Counted from the first letter of the stretch, positions 1 through 9,007 are shown. The stretch is DNA of 11,060 nucleotides from Euperipatoides rowelli (GCA_003024985.2 PXIH01S0000132.1); one strand, 5' to 3'. Notes: generated by a model from the sequence alone, not told the origin. A program made the numbers and translations.

Positions 1-907
1 TCAAAGTGCTACTATATGTTTTCATGCGTACACTTACCCCACTGCACCCTAGTAAATAATTGCATGTAGTGGGTGATACCATGTTATTAACTTTAAATGT
101 ACGAGGGAGGGGGGAATGATACAAGTATTTAAAATTAAAAGTGTGCTGCTTAAATATGTTTTCTTGGTGAAATTTGCAGCTAAAAAGTGCTAAATTAAAA
201 TTTTTTATGTTATAAATTAATAANTTTCTTGGCCAAAATAATTCTTATAATGATAATTATTAAAATAAATCTCGTATTACAATTGAGTTTTGTTACATTT
301 AAAAAAAAAAAAAAAAAGGTAAGTAAATTTCATTGTTTTCTTTCTAATGTCCTCAAAGATAAACATTCATTGGAAATGCATCAAGTTGCTTGTTTCTAAG
401 GTGTATGGATTGGGTCCCAGATTTAGTGGACTAGCCTAATATCATTTATTTATTTTTTGCTAAATAGTTTATTTAAAAAAAAAAAAAATAACAGCAAAGT
501 ATAAAAATAAAAACAATGAAATTCAAATCAATAAGATTAAATCAAAATTACAATATTTGACCAGAATTTGTATTATAATTTCAGACGATTAACTTCTTTT
601 GCTTTATAATTTACCCCCACTCCGCTAGGGAATCGACCATGAAATGACCCTCTACAAAATTTTTGTTCATCCCTTATTGCACCCTTTCCCATGGTCTTTT
701 TGAAAGAGTAGATCAAGGATGGAATATTTCACTGGCAAATTAGACCGAAAGTTTTAATTTTTTCAATATTTTTTAAAGAAAACTTTATTCAACAAGCCAC
801 ATTGCGGCATCTCGGCAAAATCCACTTTTTAGTACAAGAGCTATTTTTTAAATGGTTTTTCAAATTCTTTGTGTCTGCATTTTTGGAGAGTTTCGACGGA
901 GATTTTG

Positions 908-1832
908 ACTTTAGGGGAGAGTTGGGAATGCTGGGCCATTTTTTTTTCATGATTTTTTTTTTTTTTAAATTCAACTAGGTGAAGACAGCAGACTTGATCC
1001 ATTGATTAGATTATATTCTTAGATACATTGTTGAAATGTTTTTAAATATTCACAATTCATTTTCTTCCCAAAATATTTAATTTAAATGATGATGAGAAAT
1101 GGAGCAACATACTCCGACTAGAAGGGCATATTGGACCACCCATTGGGTACATTAGACCACTTTAACTTTGAAATGCGATATGAAAATAACAAAAAAATTA
1201 ATTAGGAGAATAAAATATTTACATTAGGCTAGTAGAATAAAATATATTTTAAATCTGAAAATAAAAATCAATAAGCAATTAGATATTTTAAGATGACTAG
1301 CCATCAATATTTGAAACTAATTAATTGTATTTCAGGTTAATAATGTAATATAGGCAGTAAATTTTTTATATGAGTAAATTGCCATCTGAAAATACTGATA
1401 AAAAAACATGAGGTACTTGAGAGAGCCCATTGACATTTGTGCCATTTGACTCCAATCCGTATGATTCAACTTGCCCCTAAGAATGATGAATGACCAAATG
1501 GATAAGTTAGCTACTGTAAATCTAGCGGCAGATTGTTAAAATATTTTTTACTTAAGATTCTCTTCTTATGATAGCATTTTACAACACACTAGAGGTTCCT
1601 CATGTCTAAATTGGTTTTTCAATAATAAAACATTTTCTAGAAAAGGATAAATTTACTCAAAATGTTAACAACTCAAACAATGAGGCGTGCAGCTGCAGGT
1701 TTTTTTCAGAAGTGCCTTATATTGGTCATTCTTGGAATTAAAAGTTGTGAATATTGAATATAGTGGAAAATTATTTAGAAAATGGTTCAATGTGCTGTTG
1801 TTAGTCCCAACGTGCCCACTCTCCCCTAAAGT
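908..1832. mobile_element. Candidate non-autonomous inverted-repeat element
   Basis: ACTTTAGGGGAGAGT at 908-922 recurs as its exact reverse complement at 1818-1832, giving 15-bp perfect inverted ends about 925 bp apart. With a one-base shift the similarity continues inward for roughly 15 more bases as GGG-containing sequence. The outermost TTTA/TAAA makes the true boundary ambiguous: a TA target duplication around a GGGGAGAG end is possible but cannot be told from the inverted repeat itself. The interior has no transposase frame, only AT-rich DNA and variants of ATTGGACCACC (near 1134 and 1150). It could be a MITE or two inverted fragments of a dispersed repeat. Confidence 0.5.
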
Positions 1833-2179
1833 TTATCCATTTACTTCTTTTTTTATATCATTTTAATTTTTTTTTTTTTTTGTTTCATTTCTTTTTTATG
1901 TTTCTATCATCGGTCAATAAAAATATATTTGTGTACAACTAATTAATATGGATACAAATATGCATGGTGTAGGCTATATTATATTTTGTGTAATAAATTT
2001 AAAACAAAACAAAACTATGTTTGATGAAAGTGTAAATAACAATAGCAAGCTTCTGAATATTTAGCCAAATTTATAAATAACCTTACCTGAATGTGTCACA
2101 TAGTTAATTAAATTTCTAGAAAGTAGAAGCAATGTAATGTAGTTATTAAAATAGGCAATAAAAAAAACAACAAAAAATT

Positions 2180-2205
2180 AATTGTAAAATTCTGATTTTA
2201 CAATT
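2180..2205. repeat. AT-rich hairpin, 11-bp arms
   Basis: AATTGTAAAAT at 2180-2190 is followed by TCTG and then its exact reverse complement at 2195-2205. The arms are perfect but AT-rich, so the structure may be fortuitous. Confidence 0.5.
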
Positions 2206-3045
2206 TTGTGCATGTATTAAATTATTTTTTAGGGATTTATTATTATTCAGTTAGGAAACTACTGTAGGTCCTAACTTATTTAAAATCATTGATCCACGAG
2301 TTGTTTTTAAAGGTACCGCTTACAGAAACAAAGTTTTAACTGACAAAAATAGAGATAGCCTATGAAATTAACTACTGTTGTGTGTTAAAAAAAAGGATAT
2401 TTGATAATTTGGGATACGAGTACATTTATAAATTTCTGTCCAAAGTGTGACAATTTAATTAAATACTAACAACAGCAAAATGTATGATTGAATAAATTAG
2501 GAACCATCTTTAATAATCAAAAATTCAAGAAATTAAAATACACACTAAAAATATTAAAGCTAACTATAGACTTAAAAGGCTAATTAATTTGGTAAGGAAA
2601 CATAATAGAAAATAAATAAATTAAAAAGTAAACTTTATCGGCAAAACCTCCGACCTCATTCTCAAAAACTTCCAACATAAATAATTTACTAAATTCTCTG
2701 CTAAAATTACTGTTTACCCATACAAATAGGATTAGAATTATTGGAAACATACTGAAAATATGTTTTTCTTCTGATGGAAAACTTTTTCATGTAGTTTTTA
2801 AAATATGTAATATAGAATTAAAATATGATTGAGTGAATGTTTAACTGAATTTGATTAGACTAGCATGTAAATTTTGATATCTATTTTTGTGTTTAACATT
2901 TTATAATTACTAAGATAAACCACTTATTAAAAATTTCTGACATGTAATCAGTTTTAAAAGAATTTAAAGTATTTTCCATTAACTTAATTGAATTTCTACA
3001 GAAAGGCAGGATTTCTAGTATTTATAACCTATACTTTATTGCAAT

Positions 3046-3066
3046 GTTATCTTTGTATTATTACAG
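3046..3066 (+). other. 3' splice site of the Abi exon
   Basis: The sequence ends in a T-rich tract and ATTACAG, immediately before the in-frame Thr-Val-Met-Ile-His-Lys codons of Abi. The pyrimidine tract is interrupted by A and G, so it is not strong. The choice of this AG rests on the reading frame and on Abi homology beginning at once after it. Confidence 0.85.
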
Positions 3067-3712
3067 ACTGTAATGATTCATAAAGAAAAAGTAGCTAGAA
3101 GGGAAATTGGAGTATTAACAACCAATAAAAGCACAACCCGCCAGCATAAAATTCTCGCACCAGCTAATCCAGAAAGGCCTATAAAATACATCAGAAAACC
3201 AATAGATTACAGTGTTCTTGATGACGTTGGTCATGGAGTTAAAACTTCCAATGCTACCCCTCGAGTCAGAAGGACCGGTTCAATAACTGGACAGCCAGTG
3301 AACATGATTGGGTCAGTGAATGGAGTTGGCGGCCCTGCACCAAATTCTAAGCCCCCCACTCCTCCTCAGATGACCAGATCTGTTGGCAGTATATCCAAAG
3401 GTTCTAGAGAATATCGAACTCCAGCTCCTCCTGTCGCTCCCCCAACACCACCAGTAGTTCCCAGTCATTATGCTCCAAATTATCCTCGAAACCAAACAAT
3501 GCCAGCAACACAAACGCAAAGGAAAACTAGTGGTGCAGGTTATAGCTCTTTGCCTATGTTAGGCATGTCTCAATCTGGACCACCAGCACCAGTCTCTGCG
3601 CCTCAGATAGGCATGGTATATCCACAAGTCATAGGATCACAGACATCTCCACCTCCTCCCCCACCGCCTCCACCGCTTGCAATAGCTCAAGAAATGCATC
3701 AAAACGTCGGAG
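3067..3712 (+). CDS. Abi: Internal exon of Abi (Abl interactor, WAVE complex subunit)
   Basis: Abi proteins are scaffold subunits of the SCAR/WAVE complex (with CYFIP/Sra-1, Nap1/Hem, HSPC300) and link Abl kinase signalling and Ena/VASP to Arp2/3 actin nucleation at the plasma membrane. The exon opens in frame right after an acceptor AG and encodes 215 complete codons plus one base. Exon residues 3-59 match the Abi HHR motif ([39 protein letters not shown]). The rest is proline-rich: KPPTPPQ near residue 95, [17 protein letters not shown] near 116-132, and nine prolines at about 195-203, typical SH3, profilin or EVH1 ligands. Met at 3073 is not a translation start: family homology continues upstream through the Thr-Val encoded at 3067-3072. 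The N-terminal WAVE-binding helices and the C-terminal SH3 domain must lie on exons outside the window or unrecognised. The exon enters in phase 0 and leaves with one base carried over, so the next exon must complete a codon starting with G. Identity is very secure; the species is not. Confidence 0.95.
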
Positions 3713-3718
3713 GTAAGT
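3711..3718 (+). other. 5' splice site of the Abi exon (AG|GTAAGT)
   Basis: A perfect consensus donor follows Gln-Asn-Val-Gly. If it is not used, the frame reads only Gly-Lys-Tyr-Tyr-Tyr-Lys and stops at TGA 3730-3732, which has no resemblance to Abi. Splicing here is therefore the natural reading. Confidence 0.9.
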
Positions 3719-3783
3719 ATTACTACAAATGAAATAATGATACTGTATATAATCTGGTCTAGCTAGCTATTCTTTCTAATAAA
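3713..3783 (+). other. Possible intronic read-through end: stop plus AATAAA
   Basis: If the donor is skipped, translation ends at 3730-3732, and a canonical AATAAA lies at 3778-3783, about 46 bases after the stop. Together these could make a truncated Abi mRNA without the SH3 domain. AATAAA is common by chance in DNA this AT-rich, so this is a weak inference. Confidence 0.2.
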
Positions 3784-5080
3784 ATGTCAGCAAAATTTAT
3801 CCATGTAATTCTTTTTTAAAAATGTATTGTAATAACAATAGCCTTTGGTTTGTGCACCTTTAATGCATACAAGCTTGAAATTTTGAAAATAGTCTGATAA
3901 CAGTTTATTATATAGACAGACATAACCATTCTAGCTCTAGGAGTGCTAGTAAGTGGTTCAAAATTAAGAATTTTTGTATATTGTTCTGGGCACTAATTAG
4001 TGATATGCAGTAGATTTTGTTGTCCCTGACAAAAAAAAGTGGTTTCTCAAATCTGTCTCTTACAAAATGTCCAGTCTTATCCTCCTATGATTAATTAAGT
4101 ACCCTATTCACCCCTCCCTCTCCAAAATGAGAGGTGAAAATGCTTTATCATGTTAGCGATATGATTGTGTCATTGAATTAAAATCTAGTTCATTTTTGGA
4201 TTAATTCCATTTGTATTCACAAAACTGTGATACACTTTTAGGACACTTACAGTATAGTAAACAAATTGAATTTTTTTTTTTTTTCCAAATTTAACATTTG
4301 GTAGGGATAAAGAGAAGAGCTTAAGCTACTTTTTTTTTAAAAAAAATTTAACAGTGGGATTGAAATTAGTTCCAATAGTAAATAATTTGATAGGGCAATT
4401 GGTGCTGGCATGGATTCACTTGGAAAGGTGTTAGCATTTCAAATAGTTTGGAGCTTTTAAGTTTTATTCTCATAAAAAAAGACAATTATAATATTTAAAT
4501 GGTTTTAAAGGTGTACTGATGCTGTAATATAATTTTAAAAAAAACTCTTAAAATGCTTAGGTAACCTAATTTTTTTTTTATATTTCATTTACTGTATCCA
4601 CCATACAGACATGGTAAAAACATAAAATATTTAAGGATGTCATCTACCATCTGACAGCAGAGATAATATTTTATATCACATTGTGACTGCTATACTAAAA
4701 ACCAAAGCCCTTTATCTCTTTGATAATAAAAAAATGGTTAATGAGAAACACTATTTTTTTTTTTTCATATTTTAAATTTAAAATTACAAACATGTCTCCT
4801 CTTAATTATTTAGTCTATTTATGAGAAAATTAAAAAATGTGTTTATTACTACCACTTTTCCATAGATTGAATAAGAAGTTATAAGCTATTCATTGTTTAA
4901 GTCTTTTAGTTGCCATGCAGAAAATTTAGAATCGACTAATTTTATCAGTCATTAGCTTTTTCAAACAATTGCAATTAGCCATATTAAAAATTTTAATTTT
5001 ATTAGCCTAAATTAAGTGTTTTATTAATAGCACTATGTTTTTAATAAACAGCAGGCCTATATCATTTGTATTACTAGATA
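3784..5080 (+). other. Intron sequence with no recognisable feature
   Basis: AT-rich sequence with several T-runs (near 4268, 4330, 4570, 4753). A weak bulged inverted repeat, TTCACC with CTCTC against GAGAGGTGAA, spans 4107-4138. No exon of Abi or other gene was recognised. Confidence 0.6.
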
Positions 5081-5257
5081 AATTTTCTTATTGTTTTGAT
5101 ATTATAATAATGTCTTTCTTCGTTATAGTCTTCATTTTAAAAATCTATTTTAAACATGAATGATCTGGTAATTGTTCTAAAATTTCAATTTCAGATGATC
5201 GTCACGTAATATCTATAATTCTATATTGAAATACATATAGCATTCAGAAAATTTGTG
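5081..5257 (+). repeat. Diverged direct repeat, copy 1
   Basis: This segment aligns along its length with 5475-5657. Shared landmarks in the same order are TTCTTATTG/TTCTGATTG, AAAAATCTATTTTA, TGAATGATC, GTAATTGTTC, AAAATTTCAATT, CAGATGATCGTC and CAGAAAATT. Point differences and small indels show an old duplication. Confidence 0.8.
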
Positions 5258-5474
5258 TAGGCTATGTCAAAACGGATTCAATTATCTTTATAAAATGTTC
5301 AAATCTAATAAATATATTCTTCCTAAATAAGAATTACTAGGTTGTTTTTTTTTAAAGTGTAATATAATATTTTTTATCAATATTTTTCTGAATGCATTTT
5401 CAGATTTATAAAAATTCTAGCGGCAGCAATTTTCTATTGTAATATTGAATTTAAAATAGTTTTATTATGATATT

Positions 5475-5657
5475 ATATTTTCTGATTGTATTGATATTTA
5501 TTCTAATAGTCTTTCGTCATTATATCTTAATTCTAAAAATCTATTTTATACCTGAATGATCATGTAATTGTTCCAAAATTTCAATTCCAGATGATCGTCC
5601 ATTTAAGATCTACTGTATATACTGTATAACAGTATAATAGAGATCAGAAAATTCGTC
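5475..5657 (+). repeat. Diverged direct repeat, copy 2
   Basis: This is the partner of 5081-5257, offset by about 395 bases. Its distal part holds an extra palindromic stretch: TATACTGT (5618-5625), ATA, ACAGTATA (5629-5636), inside GATCT (5607-5611) and AGATC (5641-5645). Copy 1 does not show this, so one copy gained or lost a small hairpin. Confidence 0.8.
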
Positions 5658-5827
5658 ATAATTCAGTCATTTCTTGATCGATTGTAACAACTAGTAGCTC
5701 GTTTTGTAACTAAATAAATGCTTTAAAACTTGAAATAATTTTAGAACAAGTTAAACTNGTGTATTTTAGTACAGAATTTTTTAAATGTTAAAAGGAGCTC
5801 ATTTTAAGTCTAGAATGGAAAAACTAA

Positions 5828-5850
5828 TAACACGAGCTCAGCTCGTGTTA
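5828..5850. repeat. Perfect 11-bp-arm palindrome
   Basis: TAACACGAGCT, a single C, then AGCTCGTGTTA. The arms are exact and of mixed composition, so this is less likely to be chance than the AT-only hairpins nearby. It lacks a T-run for a Pol III or bacterial-type terminator, and I do not assign it a function. Confidence 0.75.
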
Positions 5851-6019
5851 AGACCGGAAAGTGTTAATCGCCTGTTATCAAAATGTCATTGAACAACAAA
5901 ATAAACTAAAGTATTTATAAAAGAAGTTAGCTATATTTACAGTAACATTAAAGTGATTACCTGTATAGGCTACTAATTTTTTATATTTGAAACATATAGT
6001 GCTATTTAAGCTTAGATTA

Positions 6020-6360
6020 AATCTCTCGAGGGGGGTGGGTTCGATGGGCTGTAGTCCCATGGGCCAGGGGGGCTGTGTATGAAGAAACTACAGTAGACTA
6101 CATAGTTATCATGGGGTGGGGGGCTTTTAGGCCAAGCAAATGTCAACAAAATGTCCGTACAACCAAAAAAAAGGCTTATCAAATCTGTTTGCCATCAAAG
6201 GTAAACAAAACGACCATACAAACAAATTTGAAAATGCTTATCAAATCTTCAAGAACAAGTAGAGGCTCATCAAAATTATCTGTAAGGGCCCCATCTGGAT
6301 TTCAATTCCCGGGGCACCGATTAGGATATGCGGGCCCTATTCATAGTCCTCGAGACTAGA
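6020..6360. repeat. GC-rich repeat-like island in the intron
   Basis: An abrupt rise in GC distinguishes this block from its flanks. It is bounded by TCTCGAGG (6023-6030) and its reverse complement CCTCGAGA (6349-6356). It contains GGGCCC-type words at both sides and an internal duplication: GCTTATCAAATCT at 6174-6186 and 6236-6248, each preceded by a similar AC-rich stretch. A 94-codon open frame at 6075-6359 is low-complexity and matches no family I know. It is probably an old repeat or transposon fragment, of unknown class. Confidence 0.45.
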
Positions 6361-6949
6361 AAAATTCAGTGATTTCCCAAGAAATCCTGGATATTCCCAG
6401 ACCAATTTTTAATATTGAACAAATAGTATGTATAGAAATGTTACAGACAACTACAAGTACTGTATTTTCAAGAATCTAAGACTGTATAACTTTTCTTGAA
6501 TATATAGGATTACAACATTGTGGAGTACCATGCCCTTAGTTTATGCACCATGCCTTTTTTTACTATATCCTTATTTTGACATCTAGCTGCATTGTCTTTC
6601 ACTTAAAAAATTTGTAGCCCATCCATTAGGTTTTTGTCTTTAACAAACTGCAATTTTGTATTTTTACTTCTTAATTTTACCAATTCCAAATAAAAAATAG
6701 TTTAAAAGTCTATGACAATCAAAGACAAAACTGCAGGCACCAAAAAAACTAGATCAGTTAATTCAATAGATTTTTTTTTTATTCAAAAGAATAGTTTTAC
6801 TTTTCCATCTCTAATGTGTCTTGGTATTTAAAAAATATTAGCCTAGTTTAAAAAACAAAACCACTGTTGTTTTCACCTAAACAAAACATTTTTTTTTTTT
6901 TTATTTATTTTTTTTTTTAAATTTTCTCTCCCAGAGGAGAAGAAATGTA
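6361..6949 (+). other. Intron sequence, no gene seen
   Basis: AT-rich sequence with long T-runs near 6770, 6890 and 6910. The T-runs at about 6889-6918 could be remnants of reverse-strand poly-A tails. No coding or RNA gene was recognised. Confidence 0.5.
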
Positions 6950-7038
6950 TTTTTTTTTTTTTTGTTTAATTAAATTGAAATTAAATTGAATATATTATCT
7001 GATTGAAACACTAAATCACAGGTTCTTAGATGTTACAA

Positions 7039-7107
7039 GGGCAGCATACTTGGAAAAACCCGAGGCTAGCTGTTAAAGCTAGGGAAAAAACCGTTCCTTA
7101 ACTGCCC
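7039..7107. repeat. Nested hairpin in the SINE body
   Basis: GGGCAG (7039-7044) pairs with CTGCCC (7102-7107), GGAA (7052-7055) with TTCC (7094-7097), and an inner CTAGCT (7066-7071) with AGCTAG of the same region near 7078-7083. This suggests a folded RNA body downstream of the tRNA-like head. Confidence 0.5.
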
Positions 7108-7114
7108 AAGCCGA

Positions 7115-7180
7115 GGCGCGAACCTGTACACCTCAGCATATGCCTTCGGTTCATTAAGTGGAAGTGAATCCGCTCGACTA
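7115..7180 (-). promoter_or_regulatory. Internal Pol III promoter-like A and B boxes
   Basis: The A-box-like word is at 7180-7170 and the B-box-like word at 7124-7115, both on the minus strand, with tRNA-type order and a spacing that suits a long-variable-arm (Ser/Leu-like) tRNA ancestor. Whether they still recruit TFIIIC is unknown. Confidence 0.5.
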
Positions 7181-7194
7181 CGGAACCGAGGTGG

Positions 7195-7859
7195 AAATAT
7201 ATGTTTTTTAATGATAAAAATATGTCCGTCCCTTTTTATCATTACCGTAATTAAACTAAATATGTTTAATTAATGAGAACATGAGTGAAGATCCTAATTA
7301 TTAAATTACTTCATGCTGAAATGTCGGTAATTTGTACTTTGAGTAAATTTGATGAGCACTTGCGTTTGAAACTTCTGCCTATGGTATATGTTTCTATATC
7401 TCATTTTTAATAGTTTGGTGAATTTATTATTATTATTTTACATCAATTATAACTAGAAAAGTTCATGCCCGTCTTTATTTTTTATCACTGTGGGCATTAC
7501 TAGTGGTTTTAAAAAAAAAAACTGACTAAAAATATTAATAAAATAAAAAATGGGACTTAAAAGAAATTAGTGTTATTTCTGATATCGGAGAAATCAAATG
7601 CTTTGCAATAAAAATTTGAATAAATTGAAAGGCCTTTAACATCTTTTGATTATCTTTTTCTCTCTTTGATATGGACTTTCTTGAGCTAGTCTCCACCCCA
7701 TAGGATTACAGTAAAATGTTTAATGATAAATCGTAAAATGAAAAATTTCAAATTAATTCCTTGAAAAAGCTACAGTATATATTTTGTTAGAGAGAATTTT
7801 ATTTGATATCTTTAAAAAAAAAATTGTAATGTAGTTGGTATTGTATGTTAAAGGCTCCG
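7195..7859 (+). other. Intron sequence, no gene seen
   Basis: Ordinary AT-rich intron with short A- and T-runs. No open frame, RNA gene or clear repeat was recognised between the SINE-like element and the hAT-like element. Confidence 0.5.
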
Positions 7860-7867
7860 CCCCTAGA
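7860..7867. repeat. Target-site duplication, left copy
   Basis: CCCCTAGA directly abuts the left inverted end of the hAT-like element and is identical to 8720-8727. Confidence 0.85.
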
Positions 7868-8719
7868 TAGAGATGGGAAAAGCTGCTTCTCACAAGGAGC
7901 AGTAGCAACTTGTGACTGCTGCAGCTCTAAACCTGCTACTTTTTGTCACTGTGACAAGCACTACATTGCTTTTTTTTACCATAAGGTTTTTAGCGCCGCC
8001 TATTTACCAAGTTGTAGCTAAGTATCGTAACTGTGATCTGTTAACCAGGCACAGTCACAGAGTAGAAAGCATACTCTGTGACAGGAACAACAGCATTGTT
8101 AACTATCGTATCTGTGACTTACTACGAAAGAGCAGTTGAATTGGGAATTGAACGTAAAGTATCAAATGGGTTTAGTTTTGTATAAAATTTGACAGTATGA
8201 TAGTATACTTTATGATAAAACATTCATTATAAATTTTGATTTACTGCATAATAAAAATTTTACTCATTTCATAAAAATATTAAAAATAAATTAGAATACG
8301 GTACAGTATTTATCTAAACTGAAATGATTCTTTTCATATCGTCTATTAATTTTTCAAATTCACTTTATTTTTTCAAATTCTTCGTGAATGCTAGTTCATT
8401 TAGTATTTATAGTTGATTCAAGGGAAAGTCCATAAATAAATACTGTATATTAAAACATCAATTGAAAAAATATCTGATCTAAAGCATACACGAAAGAAAT
8501 GGTAATATACCGAATCTGTGATCTGTCACACAGAAGCAGGAAAGAACAGTAGCGCTGTCTAGAGATACAGGCATCAACTAAAGTGAATCAGAATATCGAT
8601 TGTGAACCTGTGACAGAATGTAGCGGGGTTTTTTTTTCAGAAAAAAGGAGCAGTAACAACTTGTGACACAGGTGGAGCAGTGACAAAATAGCAGACTGTG
8701 ATTTAACAACCCATCCCTA
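7868..8719. mobile_element. Non-autonomous hAT-like DNA transposon (852 bp)
   Basis: The left end is TAGAGATGGG (7868-7877) and the right end, read inward on the other strand, is TAGGGATGGG (8719-8710): 9 of 10 matching, and of the TAG...GGATGGG style known from hAT elements. The element is flanked by an exact 8-bp direct duplication, CCCCTAGA, at 7860-7867 and 8720-8727, the length hAT transposases make. Thirteen TGTGA/TCACA words cluster at the two ends (about 7888-8118 and 8516-8700) with none in the AT-rich centre, as expected for subterminal transposase-binding repeats. A 23-bp word with one mismatch occurs in the same orientation at 7894-7916 and 8645-8667. No transposase frame is present; the 75-codon frame at 7912-8139 is incidental. 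Mobility would need a transposase supplied elsewhere. Confidence 0.85.
8054..8082. repeat. Perfect 11-bp hairpin within the hAT-like element
   Basis: GTCACAGAGTA (8054-8064) and its exact reverse complement TACTCTGTGAC (8072-8082) flank a 7-base loop. The arms carry the same TCACAG/CTGTGA word found repeatedly in the element's subterminal regions, so a pair of transposase-binding sites in inverted orientation is plausible. Confidence 0.7.
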
Positions 8720-8727
8720 CCCCTAGA
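8720..8727. repeat. Target-site duplication, right copy
   Basis: CCCCTAGA directly abuts the right inverted end of the hAT-like element and is identical to 7860-7867. No mutation since insertion suggests a fairly recent event. Confidence 0.85.
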
Positions 8728-9007
8728 CAGATATCTTAACCTTTTGAAAAAGGTTGTGTGTGACCTTTTTAAATTCTGAAAAAAAAAATGTTAGTTGCAG
8801 TAGCCTATTTATCCGACCTTGCTATAATATGTATCATAATAAAGAACATCTAATTATCCTATGGAAATAGTGTCATGTGACTTTGAAGGATATCATAATT
8901 TATTAACATTAATAAAACTTATTGTTACGTTAAATAATCCCCGTATAATAACTGTTTATAGTATGAATAATATTTATTACAATCAGTTAACGTAGAATTT
9001 ATCATTC
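8728..9007 (+). other. Short AT-rich spacer, nothing recognised
   Basis: AT-rich sequence with no open frame or repeat beyond one TAGCCTA word at 8801-8807. Confidence 0.5.

Larger units (their letters stand above)
1..3066 (+). other. Upstream Abi intron, repeat-bearing, no gene seen
   Basis: The stretch is very AT-rich with frequent stops in all frames. No Abi N-terminal coding was recognised. It contains a 17-A run at 301-317, one ambiguous base at 224, a candidate inverted-repeat element at 908-1832, a small hairpin at 2180-2205, and G- or C-rich words near 35-52, 611-650, 1127-1160 and 1469. From about 2210 to 3045 I see only AT-rich intron. Confidence 0.7.
6950..7194 (-). mobile_element. 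Probable tRNA-derived SINE
   Basis: Read on the minus strand, a tRNA-like head near 7194 contains TAGTCGAGCGG (7180-7170), resembling a Pol III A box, and GGTTCGCGCC (7124-7115), resembling a B box (consensus GGTTCGANTCC), about 56 bases apart. The body continues to about 6964 and ends in a 14-base A-run, the T-run at 6950-6963 on the plus strand. The head does not fold into a full cloverleaf: acceptor and anticodon stems are poor. That favours a SINE over a working tRNA gene. The flanks ATATATTTC and ATACATTTC on the minus strand could be a decayed target duplication (8 of 9). The SINE family is not identified. Confidence 0.6.

Noticed and set aside
301-324. GGTAAGT donor-like site after a 17-A run
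   Set aside because: No open reading frame or Abi-like coding precedes it; a consensus donor alone is expected by chance.
789-974. 61-codon minus-strand frame, Lys-rich
   Set aside because: The Lys-rich start is produced by T-runs; it overlaps the edge of the 908-1832 repeat and has no domain.
3313-3519. 68-codon minus-strand frame opposite the Abi exon
   Set aside because: It is a shadow of the Abi reading frame, biased by Pro/Thr codons on the other strand; no family features.
5878-6060. 60-codon minus-strand frame
   Set aside because: Short, no family features, and it runs across the AT-rich/GC-rich boundary of a repeat-like block.
6075-6359. 94-codon plus-strand frame
   Set aside because: Openness is explained by internal repetition and raised GC; no recognised domain and no splice-site support, so it is kept only as part of the GC-rich block.
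7115-7192. Functional tRNA gene on the minus strand
   Set aside because: Acceptor and anticodon stems do not pair properly and no anticodon can be placed with confidence; the A-tail points to a SINE.
7912-8139. 75-codon plus-strand frame
   Set aside because: It lies inside the hAT-like element's subterminal repeats and does not resemble hAT transposase.
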